From positions 1 through 64,000 of the forward strand of contig JAFRDH010000005.1 of NCBI GenBank assembly GCA_017403955.1: a stretch of 64,000 nt of DNA, written 5' to 3'. Positions within the stretch are counted from its first letter, which is position 1, and each line of letters opens with the position of its first letter. Shown here piece by piece: positions 43,970-52,404 of this stretch. The notes below the pieces were generated by a model. That model made no database searches. It had not been told where the DNA came from and was given only the letters and a program-made list of their open reading frames with translations. Source of the stretch: Mogibacterium sp. Its GTDB lineage: Bacteria; Bacillota; Clostridia; Peptostreptococcales; Anaerovoracaceae. The translations under genes and the position numbers were made by a program.

Positions 43970-44734
43970 ATGGGAGTTAATTCACCTGCTGAAATAGCAG
44001 ATATTTGGATAGGTAACGGAGTCAAGAAGGCGAATCTGTCGATCGGAAAGATGATCGTCCTCGGAATGCTCGCAGGTGCGTTCATCGGATTCGGAGCTTG
44101 CGTATTCGTACAGGCAACAGCTGCAGGCGGCGATGCTTTCCAGTCGATGGCAGCTAAACTGATAGGCGCAGCGCTCTTCCCTGTAGGACTGATGATGGTC
44201 ATCCTCTGCGGAGCAGAGCTTTTCACCGGCAACAACCTGCTGACACTCGCGCTGATGGACAAGAAGATCACAGCGTGCAAAATGGTGAAGAACTGGGTCA
44301 TCGTGTATATCGGCAACCTGATCGGTTCTGTTCTTATCGCGCTTCTGCTCGCAAAGAGTGGATTGTTCGCAGATGCAGCTGCCGAAAGAGCAATGGCTAT
44401 CGCTTCGGCAAAAACATCTATCCCGTTCATGCCTGCGCTGATCAGAGGCATTCTCTGTAATATCCTTGTAGTACTGGCATGCTGGATGCAGGCAGGAGCT
44501 AAGGACCTGATCGGCAAGATCTTTGCTATCTGGTTCCCGATCATGATGTTCGTTTTCGCCGGATTCGAGCACAGTGTTGCAAACATGACATATATCCCGC
44601 TCGGGATCTTCCTCGGAGCAGATGTTACATGGGGCGCTTTCTTCCTGAACAACCTGGTGCCTGTTACGATCGGCAACATGCTCGGAGGAGCTTGCGTGGT
44701 CCCATTCGCATACTACTACGCATACAAGAAATAA
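43970..44734 (+). CDS. focA: Formate/nitrite transporter (FocA family)
   Basis: 254 residues from ATG 43970 behind AGAGAGG. Six membrane helices, with the FNT features CGAELFTGNNL and NNLVPVTIGNMLGG. FNT proteins are pentameric anion channels. The neighbouring Fhs makes formate the likely substrate, with import or export depending on conditions. Nitrite or hydrosulfide forms cannot be excluded from sequence alone. Confidence 0.9.
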   Translation: MGVNSPAEIADIWIGNGVKKANLSIGKMIVLGMLAGAFIGFGACVFVQATAAGGDAFQSMAAKLIGAALFPVGLMMVILCGAELFTGNNLLTLALMDKKITACKMVKNWVIVYIGNLIGSVLIALLLAKSGLFADAAAERAMAIASAKTSIPFMPALIRGILCNILVVLACWMQAGAKDLIGKIFAIWFPIMMFVFAGFEHSVANMTYIPLGIFLGADVTWGAFFLNNLVPVTIGNMLGGACVVPFAYYYAYKK

Positions 44735-44747
44735 CTATAAGCATTTA

Positions 44748-44780
44748 AAAAATGGCGGTCCGCAGTGGATCGCCATTTTT
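44748..44780. terminator. Terminator of focA
   Basis: AAAATGGCGGTCC pairs with GGATCGCCATTTTT with one mismatch, followed by a T-run. Confidence 0.85.
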
Positions 44781-44910
44781 CTTGTACATCTATATTAGAA
44801 TTTCTCAACTGCCTGAATATGGTGGAGCATGGGATAGCAGATCCGGCCAAGTTCAAATTCTGAAGACCGGTATGAGAAAAAATAGTATAAAGAATACGCA
44901 AAATTGATCA

Positions 44911-44939
44911 TTGCAAGAAAGAGTGCTTATTGATAATAT
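44911..44939 (+). promoter_or_regulatory. Promoter of folT
   Basis: TTGCAA (44911-44916), a 17-nt spacer and TAATAT (44934-44939), about 20 nt upstream of the riboswitch. Confidence 0.65.
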
Positions 44940-44958
44940 GTACTCACAAATTACTTAT

Positions 44959-45098
44959 TGGCGAAGTAGGGCGCAGCGCGTCAAGTGCCGCAGGATGGGA
45001 AGTTGCCTGCGGACGAAGGGTCTCCGGTCAGCATTATGATCCGGCCCGCGGTGCTGCATCCGCATCCGTTGCCACACAGGGAGACTTCTTCCGTGGCA
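44959..45098 (+). promoter_or_regulatory. Tetrahydrofolate riboswitch (THF-I) of folT
   Basis: The aptamer runs from 44959 to 45074. Landmarks in order are GAAGTAG, GCGTCAAGTG, GGATGGGAAGTTG, GGACGAAGG and CGCGGTGCTGCATCCGC, which match the THF-I consensus. P1 is TGGC (44959-44962) with GCCA (45071-45074). The 3' P1 strand can instead pair as TGCCAC (45070-45075) with GTGGCA (45093-45098), a plausible expression platform. The downstream gene is a folate transporter, as expected. The remaining 45099-45147 holds only the ribosome binding site. Confidence 0.88.
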
Positions 45099-45147
45099 GA
45101 GGTTAGTTTTTATTCGATTGGCATTTGCCGGAAAGGGGTCTTTTATT

Positions 45148-45720
45148 ATGGGTACTGGGTATGCAAACAGAAATGGACGGAACCGCACACAGCAGCTTGT
45201 TATCGACGCATTGCTCGCAGCGATGTGCGTAGTATTGGGATTCATGTCGATCAGGATCGGCAATATCATGAAAGTCTCTCTCGAAGACTTTCCTGTGATT
45301 TTTGCAGCGCTGATGTATGGTCCGGTCGACGGAATGGTCGTAGCAGCTGTCGGGATCTTCCTTTATCAGCTTCTAAGCTACGGCGTTACGGCAACAACGA
45401 TTCTCTGGATCCTGCCGTTCGTAATAGTCGGAGCGATCGCGGGATTCTATGCAAAGAAATGGAATTTCAACAATAACAAGAAGCAGATCTTCATTATTTT
45501 CCTCATCTGCGAGATCCTGATATGCCTGCTCAATACAGGCGCTATCTACGCAGATTCAAAGATCTACGGTTATTATTATCCGACGATAATCACAGGAATG
45601 ATCGTCATAAGAATGGTCACTGCGGTAGGCAAAGGCGTAGTTCTCGGACTGATTTCTCCGCCGATACTCAAGACAATGTCCCGCGTAACAGGAAACGGCC
45701 GTACCAACGCACAGGGATAA
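45148..45720 (+). CDS. folT: ECF transporter substrate-binding component, folate (FolT)
   Basis: 190 residues from ATG 45148 behind GGAAAGGGG. About six membrane helices with the S-component pattern (IRIGNIMKVSLEDFPVIFAALMYGP, and AAVGIFLYQLLSYG). It binds folate outside and works with the shared ECF energising module, which is not in this window. Assignment to folate rests largely on the THF riboswitch in its leader. Confidence 0.88.
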   Translation: MGTGYANRNGRNRTQQLVIDALLAAMCVVLGFMSIRIGNIMKVSLEDFPVIFAALMYGPVDGMVVAAVGIFLYQLLSYGVTATTILWILPFVIVGAIAGFYAKKWNFNNNKKQIFIIFLICEILICLLNTGAIYADSKIYGYYYPTIITGMIVIRMVTAVGKGVVLGLISPPILKTMSRVTGNGRTNAQG

Positions 45721-45737
45721 CACGCATCTGAACTCAG

Positions 45738-45768
45738 GAGAGCACTTCGCAGGAAGCGCTCTCTTTTT
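45738..45768 (+). terminator. Terminator of folT
   Basis: GGAGAGC...GCTCTC with an inner CTTC-GCAG-GAAG stem, followed by TTTTT. Confidence 0.8.
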
Positions 45769-45790
45769 ATGTGTCGATAATGCTGCTCGG

Positions 45791-45819
45791 TTGCCATTAT
45801 ATCACTGCGGTGATATAAT
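45791..45819 (+). promoter_or_regulatory. Promoter with embedded palindromic operator for the DUF3990/XRE pair
   Basis: TTGCCA (45791-45796), 17 nt and TATAAT (45814-45819). The perfect palindrome ATTATATCAC-TGCG-GTGATATAAT (45796-45819) fills the spacer and -10, so a bound repressor would exclude RNA polymerase. The XRE protein encoded downstream is the obvious candidate. Confidence 0.75.
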
Positions 45820-45840
45820 AAGGCAAAAGGAGACCGGCTT

Positions 45841-46545
45841 ATGCGCAAAACAATCGAATTATTTCACGGTTCGCGGGAGATCGTACGGATCCCGGAATAC
45901 GGCAAAGGCCGTAAACATAATGACTATGGCCTTGGGTTTTATTGTACTGAGAATATTGAGATTGCAAAGGAATGGGCATGCTCTTCTCTCAGTGATGGAT
46001 ATGTCAACCACTATTTGCTGGATGCATCGGATCTACGGATTCTTGACTTAAGCTGTGAGGACTATACGATCCTTAACTGGATAAGTGTACTTACAGCGAA
46101 CCGGCTTTTCCGGCCGGGGACTCCGGTCGCTGGAAGAGCGATAAGATATCTGAGAGAGAACTTTCAAGTCAATGTGAATGCATACGATGTCATCAAAGGA
46201 TACCGGGCAGACGATGCATATTATGATTTTGCAGATGCTTTCCTGAATAATGCGATCACTGTAGAGCAACTGGCGCAGGCGATGTGCCTTGGCAAGCTGG
46301 CGGAGCAGATCGTCATCAAATCACAACGGGCTTTCGACAAGCTCAGTTTCACGGGATTTGAAACGGCCGACAGCAAGATTTACTATCCTGCACGGAAAGC
46401 GAGATTTGACGCTGCGGAAATGCAATACAGGCGACTTAGCGACCAACCTGAAGACGGTTTGTATATGATAGATCTGATACGGGAGAAGGTGAGAAATGAT
46501 GATCCACGCATACCACGAAATGCACCTCAGAAAGGCAATGCATAA
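45841..46545 (+). CDS. DUF3990 family protein, ADP-ribosyltransferase-like (putative toxin)
   Basis: 234 residues. The N-terminus matches DUF3990: an LFHGS motif (residues 7-11), then NDYGLGFYCTENIEIAKEWA. These resemble the R/H-G-S and STS-like/Tyr elements of the ADP-ribosyltransferase fold. The second half is helical, with a YYDFADAFLNNAI segment. It is the first gene of a two-gene operon, and its 3' end overlaps the XRE gene by 50 nt. Expected role: a cytoplasmic toxin modifying a cellular target with NAD. Enzymatic activity is inferred, and the target unknown. Confidence 0.75.
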   Translation: MRKTIELFHGSREIVRIPEYGKGRKHNDYGLGFYCTENIEIAKEWACSSLSDGYVNHYLLDASDLRILDLSCEDYTILNWISVLTANRLFRPGTPVAGRAIRYLRENFQVNVNAYDVIKGYRADDAYYDFADAFLNNAITVEQLAQAMCLGKLAEQIVIKSQRAFDKLSFTGFETADSKIYYPARKARFDAAEMQYRRLSDQPEDGLYMIDLIREKVRNDDPRIPRNAPQKGNA

Positions 46546-47170
46546 TATTGGCGATATGTTTGACTTTGCGATCAATGACCTCGGACTTGACCGGACTGAT
46601 TATGCTGGTATGTTTGCCGGATCAACGATTTGCCGCAGAATTGAGAACGGGGAACCCAAATACCTGATAGGTATGAGCGGAGCAGAACTCGCGATAGATA
46701 TCATTCAGGAGACGACCGGAAGAATAGTCGAAACAGAAGGCGACTTTGCGGACGTTTCCTATGAGCGATCTCCGGATTATTGGTGCGGCTGGGCTTCATG
46801 TTATTATCAGTGGCTGAGAACGATTCCGTACAAGGAATTGTTCCGGATTGCTTCATATGAAGAAATCAGCTTCATGTACAGAACACTGCATGAAGCTGAT
46901 GTGACAAAATTTGCTGAAGTTATGGATCAGAGACGTGCTGTCGGTATCCGGGAAACAAATCTCAAGAGGATACGTACTTCCTATGGCTGCTCGCAAAGCG
47001 AACTCGCACGGATGAGCGGTGTTTCGCTCCGGTCTATACAAATGTATGAGCAGCGGAATAAAGATATCAACAGGGGTCAACTCGAGACAATAGCGAGACT
47101 TGCCAGAGCACTTGGCTGCAGGGCTGAAGACTTGCTTGAACCCGCAGCTATATCCCGAGTTCGAATTTGA
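46496..47170 (+). CDS. XRE-family protein with DUF3791-like N-terminus (putative antitoxin)
   Basis: 224 residues. Residues 1-60 resemble DUF3791-type partners of DUF3990 proteins (FAINDLGLDRTDYAGMF). A middle region of unknown fold follows, and the C-terminal 70 residues form an XRE helix-turn-helix (YGCSQSELARMSGVSLRSIQMYEQ). It begins inside the toxin gene and ends 23 bp inside the convergent thyA. Predicted to neutralise the DUF3990 protein and to repress the operon through the palindrome at 45796-45819. Confidence 0.75.
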   Translation: MMIHAYHEMHLRKAMHNIGDMFDFAINDLGLDRTDYAGMFAGSTICRRIENGEPKYLIGMSGAELAIDIIQETTGRIVETEGDFADVSYERSPDYWCGWASCYYQWLRTIPYKELFRIASYEEISFMYRTLHEADVTKFAEVMDQRRAVGIRETNLKRIRTSYGCSQSELARMSGVSLRSIQMYEQRNKDINRGQLETIARLARALGCRAEDLLEPAAISRVRI

Positions 47171-48008
47171 GCTGAGGCTTGATAGGCGCGTAGTTGACCA
47201 TTTCGAAGTCATCCAGAGTGATATCTGTGAACTCGCATCCGGATTCTTTATGGAGAACAAGCTCCGGAATGGCGATCTCAGCACCTGCGGTTTCTGCCGC
47301 ATCGAGTTCGGCAGCTCTTCTGAGCATCTCATCCGCATTTTCCATATGACGGTCATAGATCTGCTCGTTCGCTACAAAGTGTGTGAAGACACCCGGTTCA
47401 AGGCCCGTCACGCGCGCGATCATCATAAGAAGTGCTGCATACTGGATCTCGTTGATCCCGCCTGCTCCTGAAGCAGTCAGCATATCACCCGACCTCTGGA
47501 CGAGAACCATGTCGAGATAATTGCGGCGGACATTCCATATCGTGAGGAATGCACACGGAGGGAGGCCCGGAGTCTCGCGAAGATCGGATTCCTGCCAGAG
47601 TGAGACGATTTTGCGGCGGCCGTACGGGTCTTTTTTGATATCTGCAATCAGATTATTGATGAGATCGTATCTTTTGACAGTAGCTCCATATCTCTGGCCG
47701 ATCGTTCCATCGCCTATATCCCACGGATCCCACCATGTCACGCCCATTTCCTTCATTTCGGAAAGGACGTTCGTAGGCTTCTGATAGATCGTAAAGATCT
47801 CGCGGATGCCGGTCTTCCATGCCTGATAGCGGAGCGTGCAGATCGGGAATTCGCCTTTGGAAAGATCGTATTTGCGAACAACGTGATTGACACTGATCGT
47901 ATAGGCCGGAGTGCCGTCTTCATAAACCGGACGAGGGTTGACATCCTTGTAACCATTATCGAGGATGTTGTGTATATCGTTAACAAGATACTTATCTGCT
48001 TTGGTCAT
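47148..48008 (-). CDS. thyA: Thymidylate synthase
   Basis: 286 residues from the ATG at 48008, which follows GGAGGATAGC; the frame extends 27 codons upstream without a binding site. It methylates dUMP to dTMP using methylene-THF, which is oxidised to DHF. The catalytic cysteine lies in LPPCAFLTIW, and DIGDGTIGQRYG and RRKIVSLW are present. It overlaps the end of the convergent XRE gene. Its folate demand fits the surrounding one-carbon genes. Confidence 0.94.
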   Translation of the reverse strand: MTKADKYLVNDIHNILDNGYKDVNPRPVYEDGTPAYTISVNHVVRKYDLSKGEFPICTLRYQAWKTGIREIFTIYQKPTNVLSEMKEMGVTWWDPWDIGDGTIGQRYGATVKRYDLINNLIADIKKDPYGRRKIVSLWQESDLRETPGLPPCAFLTIWNVRRNYLDMVLVQRSGDMLTASGAGGINEIQYAALLMMIARVTGLEPGVFTHFVANEQIYDRHMENADEMLRRAAELDAAETAGAEIAIPELVLHKESGCEFTDITLDDFEMVNYAPIKPQLKFELGI

Positions 48009-48141
48009 TATGCTATCCTCCATATGTGTGGTAGAATACTTACTGATTAGGGATGCTATCCGGGCAATATCCCCGGAATCATCTCGCATATTATACCATT
48101 ATTGCTATTGAATATCGAATCATTTCAGGCAGGTTGAACAC

Positions 48142-49440
48142 ATGAAACTGAATGAAGCAATCGAATATATAAACTCTAAAACCTGGAGCCAGTGGCGGCT
48201 TGGTCTTGGCAGGACGTTTGAACTTCTGCGCAAAGTCGGCGACCCGCAGAAAGAGCTGAGGTTCGTGCATGTAGCAGGGACCAACGGCAAAGGCTCGACT
48301 TGCGCGATGCTCGAATCTATCCTCAGAGCCAGCGGATACAAGACCGGAATGTATCCTTCACCTTTTATCGAAGAATTCACCGAGAGGATACAGGTGAACG
48401 GAGTTCCTATCACCGATGACGCGCTCTGCGAACTCACTGAGATCGTCAAAGAAGCTGCGGACTCTATGGATGACCATCCGTCGCAGTTCGAAATAATCAC
48501 GACGATCGGCATGCTGTATTTTGCGCGAATGAAGTGCGATTTAGTCGTGCTGGAAGTCGGCCTCGGCGGAACGTATGACTCGACGAATGTCATCGAATCG
48601 CCGGATGTCTGCGTCATTACAAACATCGGGTTCGACCATACGGAATACCTCGGCAGGACGCTCGCTGAGATCACTTCGTCCAAAGCCGGCATCATCAAGC
48701 CGGGCGCGGATGTTGTTGCATACCCGAATGTCCCTGAAGTCATGAATGTGATCAAAAGTGTGTGCGATGAGAAAGGCTGCAGACTGACAGTTGCGGATTT
48801 TGAAGATATCAGCATTCTCGGAGCAGATCTGACGGCGCAGCATCTCAGATGGCGCGGCAAAATGGATCTCGATCTCCCGCTTGTCGGCGAATATCAGGCG
48901 CGTAATGTCGCAGTCGTACTGACCGCTATAGACGCCCTTATAGAACGCGGATGGAATATAACAGAAGACTCGATCCGCAGTGGCCTCGCTGCAGTAAAAT
49001 GGCCTGCAAGATTCGAAGTAATGGGCACCGACCCGGTATTCATACTCGACGGTGGACACAACCTTCAGTGTGCTGAAGCAGTAGCCGAGTCACTCCGCAA
49101 ATTCTTTCCGGATGGCGGTCTGACACTCCTTATAGGCATGCTGGCTGACAAAGACTACATGTCGGTCCTGCATACGCTTCTGCCATTTGCTGCTAAATGC
49201 TGCTGCGTCACACCGGACTCAGACCGAGCCCTCCCTGCCGCCGAACTCGCCCGGATCGTGTCAACGGATGTGTCACTGGGGACGGTTCTTTCTGACACAC
49301 TTCCGGCAGCCGCTTTCGATTCTGTGGAAGAGGCAGTACGCGAGTGCATCAGCGGCACAGCGCCGGTGCTCGCGTTCGGATCGCTGTATATGGCAGGCGA
49401 GGTCCGTAAAGCATATAGAAAACTGACGGGCAGAAACTGA
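48142..49440 (+). CDS. folC: Folylpolyglutamate synthase / dihydrofolate synthase
   Basis: 432 residues. A Mur-ligase-type enzyme that adds glutamate to folates. The ATP loop VAGTNGKGST is at about residue 52, and GGTYDSTNVIES and ILDGGHNLQCAEA are present. A REP-like repeat (49270-49300) lies in frame near residue 377 and encodes part of a variable loop (VSLGTVLSDTL), apparently tolerated. Start behind GCAGG. Confidence 0.92.
   Translation: MKLNEAIEYINSKTWSQWRLGLGRTFELLRKVGDPQKELRFVHVAGTNGKGSTCAMLESILRASGYKTGMYPSPFIEEFTERIQVNGVPITDDALCELTEIVKEAADSMDDHPSQFEIITTIGMLYFARMKCDLVVLEVGLGGTYDSTNVIESPDVCVITNIGFDHTEYLGRTLAEITSSKAGIIKPGADVVAYPNVPEVMNVIKSVCDEKGCRLTVADFEDISILGADLTAQHLRWRGKMDLDLPLVGEYQARNVAVVLTAIDALIERGWNITEDSIRSGLAAVKWPARFEVMGTDPVFILDGGHNLQCAEAVAESLRKFFPDGGLTLLIGMLADKDYMSVLHTLLPFAAKCCCVTPDSDRALPAAELARIVSTDVSLGTVLSDTLPAAAFDSVEEAVRECISGTAPVLAFGSLYMAGEVRKAYRKLTGRN
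49270..49300. repeat. REP-like repeat, copy 4, inside folC
   Basis: GTGTCACTGGGGACGG followed by TTCTTTCTGACACAC, in reverse orientation to copy 1. It keeps the folC frame open. Confidence 0.85.
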
Positions 49441-49486
49441 TGTTAATCGATGCGCATGTAAGAGAATGCGCCTGAAAGGTACAAAA

Positions 49487-50242
49487 ATGGATACCAGAGA
49501 AATACTCGAAAAGTTTAAGAATGACGAGATCCCTCTTGAGGAGGCACAGAGCTATTTCAGCCGCCAGCCTTTTGAAGAGCTCGGATATGCAAAACTGGAC
49601 ACTCATCGCGAGATCCGTTCCGGTTTTCCGGAAGTAGTTTATTGCAGCAACAAACCGGATGAATTCATCGTCAGGATCTTCAGGACTTTGCTCGAGAAGA
49701 ACGGCGAGGTCTTCGGGACCCGCGCAACAGAGCATCAGTACGAGCTTTTGCGTGAAGCGATCCCTGACATCCGGTACGATCCGGTCTCACATATAATAAA
49801 GAAAGAAAGAGAAAACAAAGAGCGCACGGGCAAGGTCGCTGTGTGCTGTGCCGGAACCGCAGACATCCCGGTAGCTGAAGAAGCGGCGCAGACTGCTGAA
49901 TTCTTCGGATGCAATGTCGTCAGGTTGTTTGATGTCGGTGTCAGCGGGATACACAGGCTTCTGTCCAAAGTCGAAGATGTCCAGGAGGCGAATTGCGTTG
50001 TTGCTGTCGCCGGGATGGAAGGCGCACTCGCGAGCGTCATTGGGGGACTCGTGCGAAATCCTGTCATCGCAGTGCCGACTTCGGTCGGATACGGCGCGAG
50101 CATGCACGGGCTTTCGGCGCTTTTGACGATGATAAATTCCTGTGCGAACGGGATAGCAGTAGTTAATATAGATAACGGATACGGAGCCGGTTATCTGGCA
50201 ACACAGATAAACAGACTTGCGGTAAAGGGAGAGGTTGAATGA
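49487..50242 (+). CDS. larB: Nickel pincer cofactor biosynthesis protein LarB
   Basis: 251 residues from ATG 49487. LarB carboxylates and hydrolyses nicotinic acid adenine dinucleotide to start pincer cofactor synthesis for lactate racemase-type enzymes. The C-terminal PurE-like domain has FGCNVVRLFDVGVSGIHRLL and GMEGALASVIGGLV followed by VPTSVGYG. It overlaps larC by 4 nt. larA and larE are not in this window. Confidence 0.92.
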   Translation: MDTREILEKFKNDEIPLEEAQSYFSRQPFEELGYAKLDTHREIRSGFPEVVYCSNKPDEFIVRIFRTLLEKNGEVFGTRATEHQYELLREAIPDIRYDPVSHIIKKERENKERTGKVAVCCAGTADIPVAEEAAQTAEFFGCNVVRLFDVGVSGIHRLLSKVEDVQEANCVVAVAGMEGALASVIGGLVRNPVIAVPTSVGYGASMHGLSALLTMINSCANGIAVVNIDNGYGAGYLATQINRLAVKGEVE

Positions 50243-51108
50243 AGACTTTATTTGTAGACTGCAGTATGGGGGCTGCAGGAGATATGCTGACTGCGGCTCT
50301 GCTGGAAATAGTGTGCCGCGCAGATGAAGGTGCTGCGGACAATGCCAGGATAGACAAAGCCAAAATGGCCGGTTTTGTTGAACGGTTCAATGAGATCGGC
50401 ATCCCGGGCGTTGAGATGAAGGTCGCTGAAGATGAAAAGCAGGGCATAACCGGGACGCATGTACATATTTATGTGAATGGTGAGGAAGAGCAAGAACCCG
50501 GTGAACACGAGCACCATCATCACGATCATGACCACGAGCACGACCATGAGCACCACCACCATCACCATGATCACGAGCACGAGCATCACCACCACCATCA
50601 TTCTATGGCGGATATCGAGGCTTTGGTCGGTGCGCTTTCCATCGATGAAGAGGTCAAGGCTGATGTCATGAATGTATACAAGCTGATCGCTGCAGCGGAG
50701 AGCAAAGTCCATGGAAAGCCGGTAAGTGAAGTGCATTTCCATGAGGTCGGTACGATGGATGCTGTAGCAGATGTCACGGCAGTATGCATGCTTATACACG
50801 AGATCGCGCCGGAACAGATCATAGCAACTCCGGTGGCGACGGGCTATGGCTCAGTGCGATGCGCACACGGTATACTTCCTGTTCCAGCACCTGCAACAGC
50901 CAATATCCTGCAAGGCATCCCGGCATATTCAGGCGATATCAAAGGCGAACTTTGCACGCCTACAGGAGCCGCCCTGATCAAATATTTCGTAAATAAGTAT
51001 TCCCAGATGCCGCCGATGTGCACCGAAGCGATCGGCTACGGCCTCGGGACCAAGGACTTCCCAAAAGCGAACTGCCTGCGGGTTTTCTATGGAGAATCAG
51101 TAGATTGA
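50239..51108 (+). CDS. larC: LarC-family nickel insertion protein, N-terminal (LarC1) part only
   Basis: 289 residues. The N-terminal LarC1 domain is clear (DCSMGAAGDMLTAALLE, HFHEVGTMDAVADV, GYGLGTKDFPK). A strongly His/Asp/Glu-rich insertion at about 88-122 should bind nickel. The protein ends where LarC2 would begin, and hydF starts 13 nt later, so the domain that holds the CTP site in the known enzyme is absent here. Either LarC2 lies elsewhere or this is a LarC1-only variant. No frameshift into a LarC2 frame is possible in so short a gap. Confidence 0.88.
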   Translation: MKTLFVDCSMGAAGDMLTAALLEIVCRADEGAADNARIDKAKMAGFVERFNEIGIPGVEMKVAEDEKQGITGTHVHIYVNGEEEQEPGEHEHHHHDHDHEHDHEHHHHHHDHEHEHHHHHHSMADIEALVGALSIDEEVKADVMNVYKLIAAAESKVHGKPVSEVHFHEVGTMDAVADVTAVCMLIHEIAPEQIIATPVATGYGSVRCAHGILPVPAPATANILQGIPAYSGDIKGELCTPTGAALIKYFVNKYSQMPPMCTEAIGYGLGTKDFPKANCLRVFYGESVD

Positions 51109-51121
51109 TGGAGAGAGAAAT

Positions 51122-52384
51122 ATGAGTCTAAACAATACGCCTTCCGGCGAAAGAGTGCATATAGGGATTTTCGGCAAGCGCAATGCCGGCAAATCAAGCG
51201 TTATCAATGCTTTGACCGGCCAGAATCTGGCGATCGTATCCGACGTTCTCGGAACGACGACCGACCCGGTCCAGAAAGCGATGGAGCTTTTGCCGCTCGG
51301 ACCGGTCATGATGATCGACACTCCGGGCCTTGATGATGAAGGCGAACTCGGCGAGCTCCGCATCAGAAAAGCATACCAGATGCTGAATAAGAGTGATATC
51401 GCCCTGCTTGTAGTGGACGGATGCGTGGGATTTACGGATGAGGACCTGAGGATCCTGCGCCGCATCCTGGACAAGAAGATCCCGTACGTCATTGTGCTGA
51501 ATAAAGGCGATCTTGTACCTGATGAAAACAAAGACAAAGTGGTCGGTGATCTCAAGGCGTACATGGCGGCTTCTCCGGAAGGATACGATACTGATGCGCT
51601 GCGTATCATGTGGGTCAGCGCGACAGACAAGACGAACATCCACGAACTCAAGGATCTTATCGCCTCGCTGGCGCCGACTGACGATCCGAACCACAGGATC
51701 GTTGCCGATCTGCTTCAGCCGGACGATCTGGTGATCCTCGTAGTTCCGATCGACAAAGCCGCCCCGAAGGGCAGGCTGATTTTGCCGCAGCAGCAGACTA
51801 TACGCGACATACTCGAGGCGGACGCTGTTGCTATGGTCGTCAAAGAGAATGGATATAAGGAAGTCTTCAATTCGCTCGCCAAAAAGCCGAGGCTCGTCAT
51901 CACTGACAGTCAGGTATTCAAACGTGTTGCGATGGAGACACCTGCGGATATTCCGTTCACTTCTTTCTCGGTGCTGTTCGCGCGCTACAAAGGCGAGCTT
52001 GACAGTCTGGTAGAAGGAGCCCATGCGCTCACAGAGCTTCGTGACGGGGATACCATCCTTATCTCAGAAGGGTGCACCCATCACAGGACCTGCGAGGACA
52101 TCGGCACTGTCAAGATACCAAGGTGGATCAGAGAATATACAGGAAAGGATATCAATATCGAGTTCACAAGCGGTACCGAATTCCCTCTCGATCTCGAGAA
52201 ATACAGCCTGATCGTCCATTGCGGCGGATGCATGCTCAACGAGCGCGAAATGAAATACAGGATCAAATGCGCAGCCGATGCAGGCGTCCCGATGACCAAC
52301 TACGGCACCGCCATCGCCCACATGAACGGCATCCTCGACAAAAGCCTCGAAGTTTTTCGTGTCACCGGGGACGGTTCTTTCTGA
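51122..52384 (+). CDS. hydF: [FeFe]-hydrogenase maturation GTPase HydF
   Basis: 420 residues. N-terminal GTPase domain (P-loop GKRNAGKS at 18-25, TPGLDDEGEL, NKGD), a dimerisation domain, and a C-terminal [4Fe-4S] domain with CTHH and HCGGC ligands. It is the scaffold on which the H-cluster 2Fe subunit is built, so the cell should have [FeFe]-hydrogenase. The last eight residues (RVTGDGSF) and the TGA stop come from a REP-like repeat, replacing the native tail. Confidence 0.95.
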   Translation: MSLNNTPSGERVHIGIFGKRNAGKSSVINALTGQNLAIVSDVLGTTTDPVQKAMELLPLGPVMMIDTPGLDDEGELGELRIRKAYQMLNKSDIALLVVDGCVGFTDEDLRILRRILDKKIPYVIVLNKGDLVPDENKDKVVGDLKAYMAASPEGYDTDALRIMWVSATDKTNIHELKDLIASLAPTDDPNHRIVADLLQPDDLVILVVPIDKAAPKGRLILPQQQTIRDILEADAVAMVVKENGYKEVFNSLAKKPRLVITDSQVFKRVAMETPADIPFTSFSVLFARYKGELDSLVEGAHALTELRDGDTILISEGCTHHRTCEDIGTVKIPRWIREYTGKDINIEFTSGTEFPLDLEKYSLIVHCGGCMLNEREMKYRIKCAADAGVPMTNYGTAIAHMNGILDKSLEVFRVTGDGSF

Positions 52385-52389
52385 CACAC
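52359..52389. repeat. REP-like repeat, copy 5, supplying the hydF stop
   Basis: GTGTCACCGGGGACGG followed by TTCTTTCTGACACAC. The TGA at 52382-52384 within it terminates hydF. Confidence 0.85.
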
Positions 52390-52404
52390 TTTGAACCATT
52401 ATCA

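Noticed and set aside
43951-44679. Minus-strand frames of about 200-240 codons over focA
   Set aside because: Low-complexity shadows of the helix-rich focA gene without start signals.
51092-51121. Programmed frameshift from larC into a LarC2 frame
   Set aside because: Only 13 nt separate larC from hydF, and the hydF frame is read from its own start with full motifs; there is no room for LarC2.
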